This document shows positions 1 to 9,553 of a stretch of DNA of 64,000 nucleotides, piece after piece. Source of the stretch: an uncultured Paracoccaceae bacterium (GTDB lineage Bacteria > Pseudomonadota > Alphaproteobacteria > Rhodobacterales > Rhodobacteraceae). The translations under genes and the position numbers were made by a program. The stretch is taken from NCBI GenBank assembly GCA_943787985.1, contig CALSOO010000009.1, positions 147,163-211,162 on the forward strand. Reading direction: 5' to 3'. Each line of letters starts with the position of its first letter. Position 1 is the first letter of the stretch. A model generated the notes under the pieces. It had not been told where the DNA came from, searched no databases, and saw only the letters and a list, made by a program, of their open reading frames with translations.

Positions 1-251
1 AGATCGAAACCATCGACATGAACTTCTCAGAAGAAGCTCATCTGACGATCAACGAGGCGCAATTGGTCAATCTGTCCGAAGGCACCGATACGTTGCTCGT
101 CAAGGGTGGCCGCGACGATCAGGTGACACTGTCGGGGGGTGCCGTTTCAGGAACCACAACCATCGATGGTGCGGATTACAACATCTACACCGTAGGTGCT
201 GGCACAGTGATGATCGACGACGATATCACAGTAAATACTGTGATCGGCTAA
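1..251 (+). CDS. C-terminal end of a large type I secreted adhesin (5' partial)
   Basis: The reading frame is open from the window edge (first full codon at 3) and gives about 82 residues ending NTVIG. The stretch is acidic, rich in G, D, T and V, has no cysteine, and contains short beta-type repeats such as LVNLSEGTDTLLVKGG. This is the usual look of the tail of RTX, VCBS or LapA-type adhesins, whose last residues hold the type I secretion signal. The next three genes encode a complete type I exporter, which supports this reading. The rest of the protein lies outside the window, so repeat number and adhesive domains are unknown. Confidence 0.7.
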   Translation, partial: IETIDMNFSEEAHLTINEAQLVNLSEGTDTLLVKGGRDDQVTLSGGAVSGTTTIDGADYNIYTVGAGTVMIDDDITVNTVIG

Positions 252-273
252 CCAGCCGGTCCAATATAACTGA

Positions 274-314
274 GGCGCGGACGGGGTCTGTCAAAAGAGA
301 CCCCGAACCGCGCC
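274..314. other. Two-part stem-loop between adhesin and exporter genes
   Basis: GGCGCGG at 274-280 pairs with CCGCGCC at 308-314, and GGGGTCT at 283-289 pairs with AGACCCC at 298-304, leaving a small loop. No T-run follows on the + strand, so this is not a classic intrinsic terminator. It could reduce read-through from the abundant adhesin message into the exporter genes, or protect a 3' end. Confidence 0.5.
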
Positions 315-357
315 CAAACTACTAAAAAAATAGTACCGGCACGTTTAAGGGCAGGAC

Positions 358-1704
358 ATGGGGCATAGTGTAAAAGGTACAGGCGTAGCCTGTGCAGTAG
401 TATTCGGGCTTTCGGGCTGTATGAGTGATGTAGGCGAAAGCGATTTCGTCACGAGGATGCGCGCGCCAGATGCGACGTTGTCCGAGGCAGAAACAACACC
501 CAAAACAACAGCTTACGCAAGTACATCGACGGCGTACGACGATGAATTGAATGCGCAAAGTGATATTATTCAGGGTTTGGTGGCGCGCAATTCGATTGTG
601 CCGCCCGACAGCGCATTTGAACGCGTGACAACCTCTGTGATGGCGGCCAACAACCGCGCGGCTGAGTCCAAACTCAAAGCCGCCCGTTTGCGCGCCGAAG
701 CGGCCAGCAAAAACTGGCTTCCGACCATCGGACCTCAGATCAGTCTGAGCTCGTTGTCTTCAGTTGTGGCAAATATCGTCGTCGATCAGGTGATCTTCGA
801 CAATGGCCGTCGCAAAGGCGAACGCGCGTTTGCAAAAGCGGATGTTGAAGTCGCGGCTGTGACCCTCGCCGAGGATACCAACGACCGCGCAGCCACTGCG
901 CTGACGTTGTACCTTGCTGCCGCCGAAGGTCGTGAAAAGGCGTCGCTGTCTGAAACCACATTGGAAGACATGACCCACTTTGAGTACATCATGTCAGAAC
1001 GTGTGCGCGGTGGTGTGTCTGACCGTTCGGACCTCAACATCATTCGCCAGAAGCTTGCCGAAATTCGTGCAGACCTTGAAGCCAACCGTGAAACGGCGCG
1101 GACCAACCTGTCCGAACTGAACGCAATGGCGATTGATCCGCTCACCGACGTGCGTGGCATCACAAAGTTGCCGGTATCGGCGACGGATGCCCAGCCACTG
1201 GAAGTTGTGCGCGCTGAAGCAGAAAAGACCCGTGCAATCGCAGCGGCAGCCGTTGATCGTGCCAGCCAGTTGCCGGGTGTGTCCTTGACGGGCACTTTGG
1301 GCAGCAACGGTGGTATTGGCGCCAATGCAGGTGGCACCCAGCTCGGGCTTGGCACGCGTGCGCGCCTTGAATCCATCAAAGTGGCCACAGAAACAGCTGG
1401 CCGCAACGTGTTCGAAGCCAACGAGAATTCGCAGCGCGCCTTGCGTAGTCTTGAAAGCCGGATCTCAGCCAAAACACGTCAGTCCCATGAAGCGGCAGGG
1501 TTGACCCAACAAGCCAAGCAAAACCTAGATTTGTTTCAAGAGCAGTACAAAGCGGGACAGCGCCAAGTGATGGATGTTGTCGGTGTTTACGAGACCTTTG
1601 CCCGTGCGCAAACCACTGAAGTCACAACAAAATACGAGGCTGCACGTTTGCGCGTCGAAATGGCTCGTATTCTGGGCGTGTTGGCGGACGGGGGGCAAAT
1701 TTAA
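358..1704 (+). CDS. TolC-family outer membrane channel with lipoprotein-type signal
   Basis: This 448-residue protein is the outer membrane efflux (OEP/TolC) component of a type I secretion system. The N-terminus has a hydrophobic stretch ending in the lipobox-like LSGC at about residue 21, so it may be lipid-anchored. The body consists of long Ala/Glu/Arg-rich helical repeats, as in the TolC barrel. It is the first gene of a three-gene exporter operon: its TAA overlaps the next ATG by one base (TAATG). Its role is to complete the channel for the adhesin that ends at 251. The family call is firm; the lipoprotein anchor is inferred from the motif only. Confidence 0.85.
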   Translation: MGHSVKGTGVACAVVFGLSGCMSDVGESDFVTRMRAPDATLSEAETTPKTTAYASTSTAYDDELNAQSDIIQGLVARNSIVPPDSAFERVTTSVMAANNRAAESKLKAARLRAEAASKNWLPTIGPQISLSSLSSVVANIVVDQVIFDNGRRKGERAFAKADVEVAAVTLAEDTNDRAATALTLYLAAAEGREKASLSETTLEDMTHFEYIMSERVRGGVSDRSDLNIIRQKLAEIRADLEANRETARTNLSELNAMAIDPLTDVRGITKLPVSATDAQPLEVVRAEAEKTRAIAAAAVDRASQLPGVSLTGTLGSNGGIGANAGGTQLGLGTRARLESIKVATETAGRNVFEANENSQRALRSLESRISAKTRQSHEAAGLTQQAKQNLDLFQEQYKAGQRQVMDVVGVYETFARAQTTEVTTKYEAARLRVEMARILGVLADGGQI

Positions 1705-3944
1705 TGGGCACTCAGCCGTTCACGCTTACTATCACCAATGGAAACCAAGGCCGCATTCAAGCGTCCAACAAAGTGAAAGCGCCCGAAGCCACAAACAAGA
1801 ACCTGTTCACGGACCGCATCCAGGCCCGCGCCGAATTGGCCACCGTTTATGCGGGTCTGTTGGGCGTTGAAGCTTTGCAATCCGACGCATTTGACGCGAT
1901 TTGCAAGGCCATCTCTGACGGGGCCAGTGACGCTGTCGAGGCGCACGCAATCGCACATGGGCTGTCTCACATCGGGTGTTTGACCGAAGTGAGCACGGTG
2001 CAGCACTTCACCGCGGATCAGTGGCCGGCTTTGGCCTATATGACCAGCGGACAAGTCATTCTGGTGCTTGGCCAGTCGCGCGGCGATTTGATCATTTACG
2101 ACAAAACATGCACAGACAATCGCGCCCATGTCCCGATGGCGCAGTTTGAGCCATTCTTTGCAGGACTTGTGGTGCGTGCCGAAGCGCCGCTGGCCACAGT
2201 TGCGAAAACCCACAAAACCGCCAGTGTCAAAGCACATTGGTTCTGGGGTCAATTCCACCGTTTTAAACGCCAACTGGCCGAGGTCGCCCTGGGGTCTTTT
2301 GTCGCCAACTTGCTCGCGGTGGCGGTCGCACTGTTTTCCTTGCAGGTCTATGACCGCGTGATCCCGCATCAATCCGAAGCCACGCTTTGGGTGTTGGCGG
2401 TTGGCGCATGTTTGGCTTTGCTGATGGAAGCTTTCCTTAAAATTGCCCGCGCCCGTTTGATGGACGGTGCCGGACGCCAGATCGAACTTTCGGTTTTGTC
2501 CCTGCTGATGGAACGCGTGATCGGCATGCGCTCTGACATCAAAGGGCACTCGCCGTCTATGACGTTCTCTGCGATGCGCGAATTCGGTTCGGTGCGCGAG
2601 TTCTTTACCGCGTCCACGATCGGGACAATCGCGGATATCCCGTTTATCTTTGTGTTCTTGCTGCTTGTGGCCTCTATCGCTGGCAACGTGGTTTGGGTTC
2701 TGGTTCTGGGCGGCATCCTGATGGTTGTGCCCGGTTTCTTCATGCAAAAGAAAATGATGCAACTGACCGCGGAGACCCAAGGGGCCTCTGCCAAGTCATC
2801 GCGGTTGTTGCATGAAGCCATTTTTGAACGTGACACGGTTAAAACGCAGCGCGCCGAAGACCGTGTTATGCGTCTGTGGACCGAGCTGACAACATTGTCT
2901 GCCATGAAGTCATCGGACCAGCGCAAGCTGGCCTCTGTTCTGACGTTCTGGAGCCAAGGCGTGCAGCAAGCAACCTATGTCGCGGCTGTGATCGTGGGCA
3001 CATATCTGGTGTTTGCAGGGCAGTTCACAGTTGGCTCCATCATCGCGGTCGGTATTCTGACAAGCCGCACATTGGCGCCGCTGACGCAGCTTGCTGGTAC
3101 AATGGCGCGTTGGGGCAATGTCAAAACCGCTCTTGACGGGTTGGATTCAGTGGCCAATTCCGATCAGGATGCCAATGATGACCGCACGTATTTGCGCCGC
3201 GACAGCCTGAAAGGGCATTTTGAGCTGCGTGAAATGACGTTCTCATATGACGATGAAGGTGCGCCGACGCTGGACATACCAGGCGTTGCGATCCTTCCGG
3301 GACAAAGCGTTGCGATCCTTGGCGCGAACGGGTCTGGCAAGTCGTCTTTCCTCAAAGTGCTCAGCGGATTGTATGCACCGACCACGGGTCGCGTGCTGAT
3401 TGATGGCACCGAAATGAGCCAGATCGAACCCCGCGATTTGCGTCGCTTGGTTGGGTATTTGGGGCAGGATGTGCGCCTGTTCTCGGGCACTTTGCGCGAC
3501 AACCTGAACCTGACCATGCTTGAGCGGGACGACACGCGCCTCATGGAAGCGCTTGATTTTGCAGGACTTGGGACCTTTGTCAAAGGGCACCACAAAGGCC
3601 TTGATCTGGACATTCTCGATGGGGGCCAAGGGCTGTCTATCGGGCAACGCCAATCTATCGGCTGGGCGCGTCTTTGGTTGCAGGATCCGAAAGTATGCCT
3701 GTTGGATGAACCGACAGCTGCCCTGGACCAGACCCTTGAAGCGAATTTGGTGAAACGGCTTGAGACGTGGATGAAAGGGCGCACGGCCATCATTGCCACG
3801 CACCGCGCCCCTATCCTTGCTTTGACCACACGAACTTTGTTGTTGCAAAATGGACGGATGGCGGTCGATGGACCGCGTGATCAGGTCCTCGCGCATCTTA
3901 ACCAATCCGGCGTTGTTGTGCCGATGAAAGGTGCTATCGGATGA
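1704..3944 (+). CDS. Type I secretion ABC transporter, LapB type
   Basis: This is the inner-membrane ATPase/permease of a type I secretion system, 746 residues. Residues 30-150 form a peptidase C39-like domain that lacks the catalytic Cys motif, as in exporters that bind but do not cleave their substrate. The ABC transmembrane domain spans about 190-480. The nucleotide-binding domain has Walker A GANGSGKSS near residue 540, signature LSIGQ near 644 and Walker B VCLLDEP near 666. The gene overlaps the TolC-like gene by 1 base and the HlyD gene by 4 bases (ATGA), so translation is coupled. The adhesin upstream is the obvious substrate. Confidence 0.92.
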   Translation: MGTQPFTLTITNGNQGRIQASNKVKAPEATNKNLFTDRIQARAELATVYAGLLGVEALQSDAFDAICKAISDGASDAVEAHAIAHGLSHIGCLTEVSTVQHFTADQWPALAYMTSGQVILVLGQSRGDLIIYDKTCTDNRAHVPMAQFEPFFAGLVVRAEAPLATVAKTHKTASVKAHWFWGQFHRFKRQLAEVALGSFVANLLAVAVALFSLQVYDRVIPHQSEATLWVLAVGACLALLMEAFLKIARARLMDGAGRQIELSVLSLLMERVIGMRSDIKGHSPSMTFSAMREFGSVREFFTASTIGTIADIPFIFVFLLLVASIAGNVVWVLVLGGILMVVPGFFMQKKMMQLTAETQGASAKSSRLLHEAIFERDTVKTQRAEDRVMRLWTELTTLSAMKSSDQRKLASVLTFWSQGVQQATYVAAVIVGTYLVFAGQFTVGSIIAVGILTSRTLAPLTQLAGTMARWGNVKTALDGLDSVANSDQDANDDRTYLRRDSLKGHFELREMTFSYDDEGAPTLDIPGVAILPGQSVAILGANGSGKSSFLKVLSGLYAPTTGRVLIDGTEMSQIEPRDLRRLVGYLGQDVRLFSGTLRDNLNLTMLERDDTRLMEALDFAGLGTFVKGHHKGLDLDILDGGQGLSIGQRQSIGWARLWLQDPKVCLLDEPTAALDQTLEANLVKRLETWMKGRTAIIATHRAPILALTTRTLLLQNGRMAVDGPRDQVLAHLNQSGVVVPMKGAIG

Positions 3945-5131
3945 CCATGGCCAGCCACACCAACCTTCAATCGCAAATGGACACGGAAATGAAGGGCCCC
4001 AGCCTTGTGGTCTGGTTGTCTGCTGCGACGATTTTGGTGTTCTTGCTGTGGGCTGCCTTTGCCTGGGTGGACGAGATCGTGCGGGCCGAGGGCTCTATGA
4101 TCTCTTCCTCGCGACCGCAGATCATTCAAAACCTCGAGGGTGGTATCCTTGCGGAACTCGCTGTCAAAGAAGGCGACATCGTCAACAAAGGCGACGTACT
4201 GGCGCGCCTGCATGGAACGCAGTTCAAATCTGCGGTTGATGATCTGCGTGATCAAATCACTGCCCTCGAAATCCGTCGCTTGCGGCTCGAGGCGGAACTG
4301 GCGGGACAATTCGACTTTAACGTCCCCCAAGAATTCGCGCAGCGTACCCCTGGCATCGTGGCCTCCGAGCGCGCATTGTTGCAGGCCCGGCAATCCGATT
4401 TTGTGTCCCGCCGTGAAGGCGCCGAGCGTGTCCTGACCCAAGCCACCAAGGAAAAAGCGCTGCTCGAAGATTTGTTGGCGCGTAACATTGTGGCCCTCAT
4501 CGAAGTGACGCGTGTCCGCAAATCCCACGCTGATGCGCGCATCCGTATGGACGAGATCGTGACCCAAACCGAATTGGACCGCGCCCAGCAGTATTCCGAC
4601 ACATTGAAAGAGCTTGGCACCTTGCGTCAGAACCTGAAATCCAGCTTGGACCAGTTGAGCCGCACTGTCCTTCTCAGCCCGATGAGAGGCATCGTTAACA
4701 ATCTAAGTGTTACCACAATTGGCGGTGTTGTGCGCCCGGGTGAAGAGATTTTGCAGATCATCCCGATGGATGAGGAATTGTTCGTCGAGGCCCGTGTGGC
4801 CCCGCAGAACATTGCAAACGTGCGCCCTGGCCAGAAAGCCACCATCAAGCTGTCCGCCTATGATTATACGATTTTCGGATCCCTTGAGGGGGAGGTGAAA
4901 CTGATTTCTGCCGACACCTTCAAGGACCAGAAATCGCGCGCGCCTGACGGTGACCCGCACTACAAAGTGACGCTGCGCGTGGACACCAAAAACCTGACAG
5001 ACCGTCAAGCCAGTATCGCTATTCGCCCTGGCATGTTGGCCTCGGTTGAACTGCACACTGGTGCGAAAACTGTCATGCAATACTTGCTGAAACCTCTCTA
5101 CAAATCGCGCGAGGCATTCCGCGAGCCATAG
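3941..5131 (+). CDS. HlyD-family periplasmic adaptor of type I secretion
   Basis: This 396-residue membrane fusion protein links the ABC transporter to the outer membrane channel. A single transmembrane helix lies at about residues 24-44 (VVWLSAATILVFLLW). It is followed by a biotinyl-lipoyl half-motif (QNLEGGILAELAVKEGD), a long coiled-coil hairpin (about 95-240), the second lipoyl half and a beta-barrel domain. The start overlaps the ABC gene stop by 4 bases. Length and domain order are those of LapC/PrtE-type adaptors. It ends 10 bases before the convergent dtd gene. Confidence 0.92.
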   Translation: MTMASHTNLQSQMDTEMKGPSLVVWLSAATILVFLLWAAFAWVDEIVRAEGSMISSSRPQIIQNLEGGILAELAVKEGDIVNKGDVLARLHGTQFKSAVDDLRDQITALEIRRLRLEAELAGQFDFNVPQEFAQRTPGIVASERALLQARQSDFVSRREGAERVLTQATKEKALLEDLLARNIVALIEVTRVRKSHADARIRMDEIVTQTELDRAQQYSDTLKELGTLRQNLKSSLDQLSRTVLLSPMRGIVNNLSVTTIGGVVRPGEEILQIIPMDEELFVEARVAPQNIANVRPGQKATIKLSAYDYTIFGSLEGEVKLISADTFKDQKSRAPDGDPHYKVTLRVDTKNLTDRQASIAIRPGMLASVELHTGAKTVMQYLLKPLYKSREAFREP

Positions 5132-5141
5132 GATTGCGCGC

Positions 5142-5585
5142 CTAGTCCTGCGTATCCATCCAGATTGTCACAGGACCATCGTTGATCAACGCCACGGACA
5201 TATCTGACCCGAATTGCCCTGTCTGCGTGGCAATGCCCAAATCCCTCAAGGCCTGCGCAAACTGTTCATAGAGCGCCTTGGCCTCTTCCGGTTTTGCGGC
5301 CCCTGAAAACCCCGGTCGATTGCCTCTGGAGGTGTCAGCGGCCAGTGTGAATTGACTGACCACCAGTGCTTGGCCCCCGGATTGCACCAGCGACAGGTTC
5401 ATTTTCCCTGCGTCGTCCTTGAAAATCCGCAGCTTGCTGATCTTGGCCGCCAAAGCATGGGCCGTGTTCAGATCATCCTCAGGCATCGCACAGACAAGGA
5501 TCAACGCCCCTGCGCCACATTGCCCGACCACTGTGCCCTCAACAGTGACCGACGCTTCGCTGACCCGCTGGATGAGCGTTCTCAT
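5142..5585 (-). CDS. dtd: D-aminoacyl-tRNA deacylase
   Basis: Dtd hydrolyses D-amino acids from mischarged tRNA and so enforces homochirality in translation. The 147-residue length is standard. Two family signatures are visible: [19 protein letters not shown] near residues 78-96, containing the active-site SQFT, and the NDGPVT motif near residues 134-139, which carries the cross-subunit Gly-cisPro. Its ATG overlaps the stop of the nitroreductase gene by 4 bases, so it is the last gene of a long minus-strand run. Confidence 0.97.
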   Translation of the reverse strand: MRTLIQRVSEASVTVEGTVVGQCGAGALILVCAMPEDDLNTAHALAAKISKLRIFKDDAGKMNLSLVQSGGQALVVSQFTLAADTSRGNRPGFSGAAKPEEAKALYEQFAQALRDLGIATQTGQFGSDMSVALINDGPVTIWMDTQD

Positions 5586-6256
5586 GTGTCAAACCACGTG
5601 ACGACATCCGCAGGCGGCGCCCGCTCGGTGCGAAAGCTGTTGGCGGGGTGGTCATTATCTGGATAGCCAAACGAGATCGCGCACAGCACCCATTGGTCTT
5701 CAGGTAGTCCAAAGTGCGACCTCACAAAGGGGGCTTGGGCCGCGATGGCACCTTGCGCGATTGTTCCTATGCCAAGGGCTGTCGCGGTTTGGGTAAAGGC
5801 GGTGACAAAGCCGCCACAATCCACGGCACCGTAGGTTCCGAGGATGCTAGGGGTGGTGACAATAGCCACGTGCGGCGCGCCAAAGAAACGGAAGTTCTCC
5901 ATCATTTGGGCGGCACGGCTTGCGCGGTCATCTTTGGTGATCCCGAGCGCGTCGTATAATTGGTATCCACAGGTGCGCCGCCGATCTCCGAGTGCACCGG
6001 GATAGTCTTTGGGCCATTCGATATCGGGTTCAGGGGGCGTCTTCATCGCATGTGCGTACAACCCCTCGCGCAGGCGCTCTGTACCGGCGCCGTCAGTGAT
6101 TGCCAGTTGCCACGGCTGGGCGTTGCACCATGTCGGCACACGCTGCGCGGTCTGCACGATCTGTGCGACCACATCGCGGGGCACAGGGTCAGGCCGGTAC
6201 GCGCGGCAGGAATAACGTGCCGTGGCCACGTGGTTCAATGTTTCGTAATCAGTCAT
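5582..6256 (-). CDS. Nitroreductase-family FMN oxidoreductase
   Basis: A 224-residue flavoprotein of the nitroreductase superfamily, which reduces nitro compounds, quinones or related substrates with NAD(P)H. The N-terminal block [18 protein letters not shown] is the usual FMN-phosphate binding region. Further signatures are [11 protein letters not shown] near residue 39 and a C-terminal GYPD segment. The start overlaps the zinc-ribbon gene stop by 4 bases and the end overlaps dtd by 4 bases. The physiological substrate cannot be read from the sequence. Confidence 0.9.
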   Translation of the reverse strand: MTDYETLNHVATARYSCRAYRPDPVPRDVVAQIVQTAQRVPTWCNAQPWQLAITDGAGTERLREGLYAHAMKTPPEPDIEWPKDYPGALGDRRRTCGYQLYDALGITKDDRASRAAQMMENFRFFGAPHVAIVTTPSILGTYGAVDCGGFVTAFTQTATALGIGTIAQGAIAAQAPFVRSHFGLPEDQWVLCAISFGYPDNDHPANSFRTERAPPADVVTWFDT

Positions 6257-7350
6257 TGGTTCATCGCCAGTGCAAAGCCGACGGCCCCTGCAACACAGGC
6301 GCCAAGGATCACCGCGATTGTTATTTTCAAAGCAGAGTAGGGGCGTTCGCCCTGCACCCGTCCCGTGCGCCCGTTCACAACAAAGCGGTAGGTGTTACCA
6401 CGGTATTTGTAAGCCGCCAGCCAGACAGGCAGCAGCACGTGTTTAAAGGTCACGCGGTTGATCTGTGTCTGGATGTCATGGATGCGCTGACGGTCCCCAC
6501 CGATGTCAAATTTCACATCGCGTGCAATTTGAGCATCCATGCGCGCCCGTGCCTCTGAAAACCCGTCCTCGAGTTCAATGGAATACCCCTCGGCCCGAAA
6601 TCCGGCCAGGTAGGCGGGGCTGTATGGTTCCATCGCGGACAGGTCCCACGGTTCAAGCGCATCTGTAAATTTCTTGGGCAATGATGTAGAAGCCAGCACC
6701 AATACGTCATCAAAGAAGCGGGCGACGCGGCCTGCGGCCCTGCTCCAGCGTGTTTTGGCCACTTGAACCTGGGTGCGTTTTCCATCGCGCATAACGGTTT
6801 GTGTTTCGTAGTAGATGATGCCGCGTTCGCCTGTGTAGTTGGATTTGGTGTTGGCATCAAAGGTCCAGTACGGGACGTAGATGCCCTGCATTTTGCGCCC
6901 TTTGCGGGCATAGCTTTGCAATCCTGAAGGGGCAAACCACAACCCACCCAGCCAATCGGTCATGGCGGTACGGGCGGCATCTTCGTTCATCGCAAAGGGC
7001 AGCAATCCGCGTGGTTTGATGTGGCGATGGGTGCCGGTGTCCGTCACCACCGGGGTCGCGCAGAAGGGACATTCAGCGGCATGAACATCCGGTTCAAACT
7101 CGACCTGTGCGGCGCAATTGGGGCACTTGGACACCCGCATTTCTTCGATGTCGGCGTTTGGCAATTCGGCCTGCAGGGCTGTACGGAAGTCCAGCTCTTT
7201 GATGGCGTGAACTGCCCCGCCGTTCGTCATGTGGCCAGTGTTGCCGCAGTGATCGCAGCTCAATTGCCCTGCAACAGGATCAAACCGGAAGTCTGCCCCG
7301 CAGTTGTCGCAGGGAAAACGGTGTTCTTGGTCTGGGGCTGCGCCGTCCAT
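6253..7350 (-). CDS. TFIIB-type zinc-ribbon membrane protein
   Basis: A protein of about 365 residues with two zinc ribbons. The first is FPCDNCGAD...LSCDHCGNTG near the N-terminus; the second is KCPNCAAQVEF...ECPFCATPV around residue 100. The middle region (WFAPSGLQSYARKGRKMQG, YVPYWTFDA) is typical of the DUF-type family often labelled primosomal protein N'-like or TFIIB zinc finger. One transmembrane helix lies at the C-terminus. I prefer the ATG at 7350, which has AGGA six bases upstream, over the GTG at 7386. It follows the SPFH gene and probably works with it. No enzyme motif is seen. Confidence 0.8.
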   Translation of the reverse strand: MDGAAPDQEHRFPCDNCGADFRFDPVAGQLSCDHCGNTGHMTNGGAVHAIKELDFRTALQAELPNADIEEMRVSKCPNCAAQVEFEPDVHAAECPFCATPVVTDTGTHRHIKPRGLLPFAMNEDAARTAMTDWLGGLWFAPSGLQSYARKGRKMQGIYVPYWTFDANTKSNYTGERGIIYYETQTVMRDGKRTQVQVAKTRWSRAAGRVARFFDDVLVLASTSLPKKFTDALEPWDLSAMEPYSPAYLAGFRAEGYSIELEDGFSEARARMDAQIARDVKFDIGGDRQRIHDIQTQINRVTFKHVLLPVWLAAYKYRGNTYRFVVNGRTGRVQGERPYSALKITIAVILGACVAGAVGFALAMNQ

Positions 7351-7446
7351 GCTGGGTCCTGCGTTGTTTGCTGCTGAGTGCGCCACAAAACGGGCAAAAA
7401 AGGGTGGATCGTGGCGCGCTCCCGACTGTGGTGGCGCGCCGATGCA

Positions 7447-8565
7447 TCATGCACCCGGTGGAGGGGGCGGCAGAATGGTGAACAATTGGGCCAATTCGCG
7501 CACGTCTTCGGCACGTATCCAGCCATCCTGACCGGCGGTCCAAACAAAACTGTCGCGGGTGAGGGTGCCGTCGCTGACCATCCGTCCCATTTTGGCCTTT
7601 GAGAAAGGACCTGTTGTCGCGCCGCCTTCGGCCACGTGCCAAACGTGTTCAACGGGCGGGGGGGGAGGGGCCATGGCGGGGGCAGGGGCGGATTGTTGGG
7701 GGGCAGGGGCCGAGCCCCATGGGCCTGCGTTCATGCCTTGGGCCATTTGCATCCCCAATCCAGCGCCAAGCCCTGCTTGCATGGCCCCGGCACCTGTTCC
7801 GTCACGGCCCAACGCCTCTGCCGCCTGGAACTGCATGTATTCGTTGAGGTTTCCGATCACGCCCATTGAGGACCGCTTGTCCATGACCTCTTCGACCGCT
7901 GGCGGAAGGGAGATGTTCTCGATGTAGAGTTCGGGCAGGGACAGGCCGTATTCCGCGAGTTGGGCTGTGATGTCTTTGGCCACAAGCTGGCTGAGTTCAC
8001 GGGTGTTGGCCGCCATATCGAGAACCGGAATGCCAGAGCGCGCAAGGGTGCGCGAGAACTCTTGAACGATGATGTTGCGGATCTGGAAGCTGATCTCGTC
8101 CATCGTGAATTCGCCATCCGTCCCGACGATTTCAACGAGGAACCGCGCAGGATCGCTGACCTTGACGGAATAGGTGCCAAAGGCGCGCAGACGCACAGGG
8201 CCGAATTCCGGATCACGGCAGATGATCGGGTTTTTTGTGCCCCATTTCAGATCGTTGAAGCGGGTTGTGTTGACGAAATAGACTTCGGATTTGAACGGGC
8301 TTTTGAAACCGTGATCCCAATGTTGCAACGTGGTGAGCAACGGCATGTTGTTGGTTTCCAGCATGTACAGGCCCGGAGTGAAAACATCCGCCAGCTGCCC
8401 CTCGTGAATAAAGACGGCCGCTTGCCCTTCGCGCACGGTCAGTTTGGCGCCGTATTTGATCTCGTGGCCTTCGCGTTCAAAGCGGTTCACCATCGTATCG
8501 CGCGTGTCATCGACCCAATGAATGACGTCGATGAATTCACCTGTCAGAAAATCAAAAATACCCAT
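7447..8565 (-). CDS. SPFH-domain protein with C-terminal GYF_2 domain
   Basis: A 372-residue protein. Residues 1-220 match the YdjI/virion-core type SPFH (stomatin/prohibitin) family (GDFLTGEFIDVIHWVDD-like start, AVFIHEGQLADVFTPG, RSSMGVIGN). A Gly/Met/Ala-rich and then Pro-rich linker follows. About residues 300-355 form a GYF_2 domain (HVWHVAEGG, TGPFSKAKM, FVWTAGQDGW), a module that binds proline-rich peptides or membrane partners. RBS AAGGAG lies just before the ATG. It sits between the DUF2927 and zinc-ribbon genes, a pairing known for this family. It probably forms membrane-associated oligomers. Confidence 0.88.
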   Translation of the reverse strand: MGIFDFLTGEFIDVIHWVDDTRDTMVNRFEREGHEIKYGAKLTVREGQAAVFIHEGQLADVFTPGLYMLETNNMPLLTTLQHWDHGFKSPFKSEVYFVNTTRFNDLKWGTKNPIICRDPEFGPVRLRAFGTYSVKVSDPARFLVEIVGTDGEFTMDEISFQIRNIIVQEFSRTLARSGIPVLDMAANTRELSQLVAKDITAQLAEYGLSLPELYIENISLPPAVEEVMDKRSSMGVIGNLNEYMQFQAAEALGRDGTGAGAMQAGLGAGLGMQMAQGMNAGPWGSAPAPQQSAPAPAMAPPPPPVEHVWHVAEGGATTGPFSKAKMGRMVSDGTLTRDSFVWTAGQDGWIRAEDVRELAQLFTILPPPPPGA

Positions 8566-8587
8566 GAGGGTCTCCTTCCTTTGCCGC

Positions 8588-9550
8588 TTAAAGCGGCCCT
8601 TGTGTCAGTTCACGCGCGAGAATGCGCACAATTGGGGCGGCTTGCTCTTGGCTCAGACCGGATTTGAGGCGCTTGTCGTAGAGCATCGACAGCAACAGTT
8701 CGTCGTGATTGGTGAGCAAGGCGAATTCGTCATCGTCATTGAAGATCGAGGGGCGCGCTTCGGGGCTGTCATTGGCAAGCCCAAGCCCTTGGGCCAGTTC
8801 CTCGTGTATGCAGGACAAGCGCAACAAATCAGGGTTTTCGGAACGGATCACTGCAACGGCCGCTGTGTAGGTACTGCTTTGTGGTCCCGCCGCGTAAGCC
8901 GCGACGGCGCAGTAGATGTCATCGCCCAGGTTGCTCACCGGTGTGAGGTTGTTGGGGGTTATTCCGGGCAGTTTGGTCGCAATCGCATTCAAGGTGCTGG
9001 CGCGATCATCCTCGGAGACAAAGAACACCAGAAAGTTCGGGCGCTTCGACATGCTGACGGGATGGCCTGTGGCGCGGGCCAGACGGTTCGCATAAGCGGC
9101 AACATCGGCGCTGTCGCGCGCGCGCTGTGAAGGGGGGACTGACGGGCCAAAGACCACTTCAAAGCGTACAGGTTCCTCCCACCGGCGCAATTGGCCGGAC
9201 GTGGCCGGAGAGATCCCGCCGCTGTCGTATTCGTTGTAAAACACCAGCCGCTTGAAGTTGCGCGCCAGCATATCTGCACTGAACGGAGTGTCCGGACCGC
9301 CGCCGTCCTGGCGCAGTAACCCCTGCGTGAGTTGCGATGACTGTACAGTGGTCAAATAGCTGCGCAATGCAGCGCTTTCGGGGGATGTGGCTTGGGCAAC
9401 CTGCACAGGGCGCGGAACCAAGCCAGCGGGTCGGGCTATGGGCGTCAAAACCGTCTGGACGGGAAGCGCTGCGTCGCAGGCAACAAGGGACAGGAGGCAG
9501 GCAAAGCCCACCCCCAATCGTTGTCTGATGCCTGAACGCGTTGTTGTCAT
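8588..9550 (-). CDS. DUF2927 lipoprotein
   Basis: A 320-residue protein with a lipoprotein signal ending in LSLVAC at about residue 25. The rest matches DUF2927: RNFKRLVFYNEY, RWEEPVRFEVVFG and a C-terminal ISCIHEELAQGLGL-like segment (here SCIHEELAQGLGL). The HEE tripeptide resembles a metalloprotease helix, but no other catalytic residues can be assigned. It starts 3 bases after telA ends, so the two are translated together. Location is predicted periplasmic, anchored to a membrane. Function unknown. Confidence 0.82.
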   Translation of the reverse strand: MTTTRSGIRQRLGVGFACLLSLVACDAALPVQTVLTPIARPAGLVPRPVQVAQATSPESAALRSYLTTVQSSQLTQGLLRQDGGGPDTPFSADMLARNFKRLVFYNEYDSGGISPATSGQLRRWEEPVRFEVVFGPSVPPSQRARDSADVAAYANRLARATGHPVSMSKRPNFLVFFVSEDDRASTLNAIATKLPGITPNNLTPVSNLGDDIYCAVAAYAAGPQSSTYTAAVAVIRSENPDLLRLSCIHEELAQGLGLANDSPEARPSIFNDDDEFALLTNHDELLLSMLYDKRLKSGLSQEQAAPIVRILARELTQGPL

Positions 9551-9553
9551 AGC

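Noticed and set aside
786..1472. Minus-strand ORF of 228 residues
   Set aside because: It lies wholly antisense to the TolC-family gene and has Ser/Arg-rich shadow composition.
1701..2780. Long minus-strand ORF of 359 residues
   Set aside because: It is antisense to the type I ABC transporter, is His/Arg-rich with no domain, and arises from high-GC codon bias.
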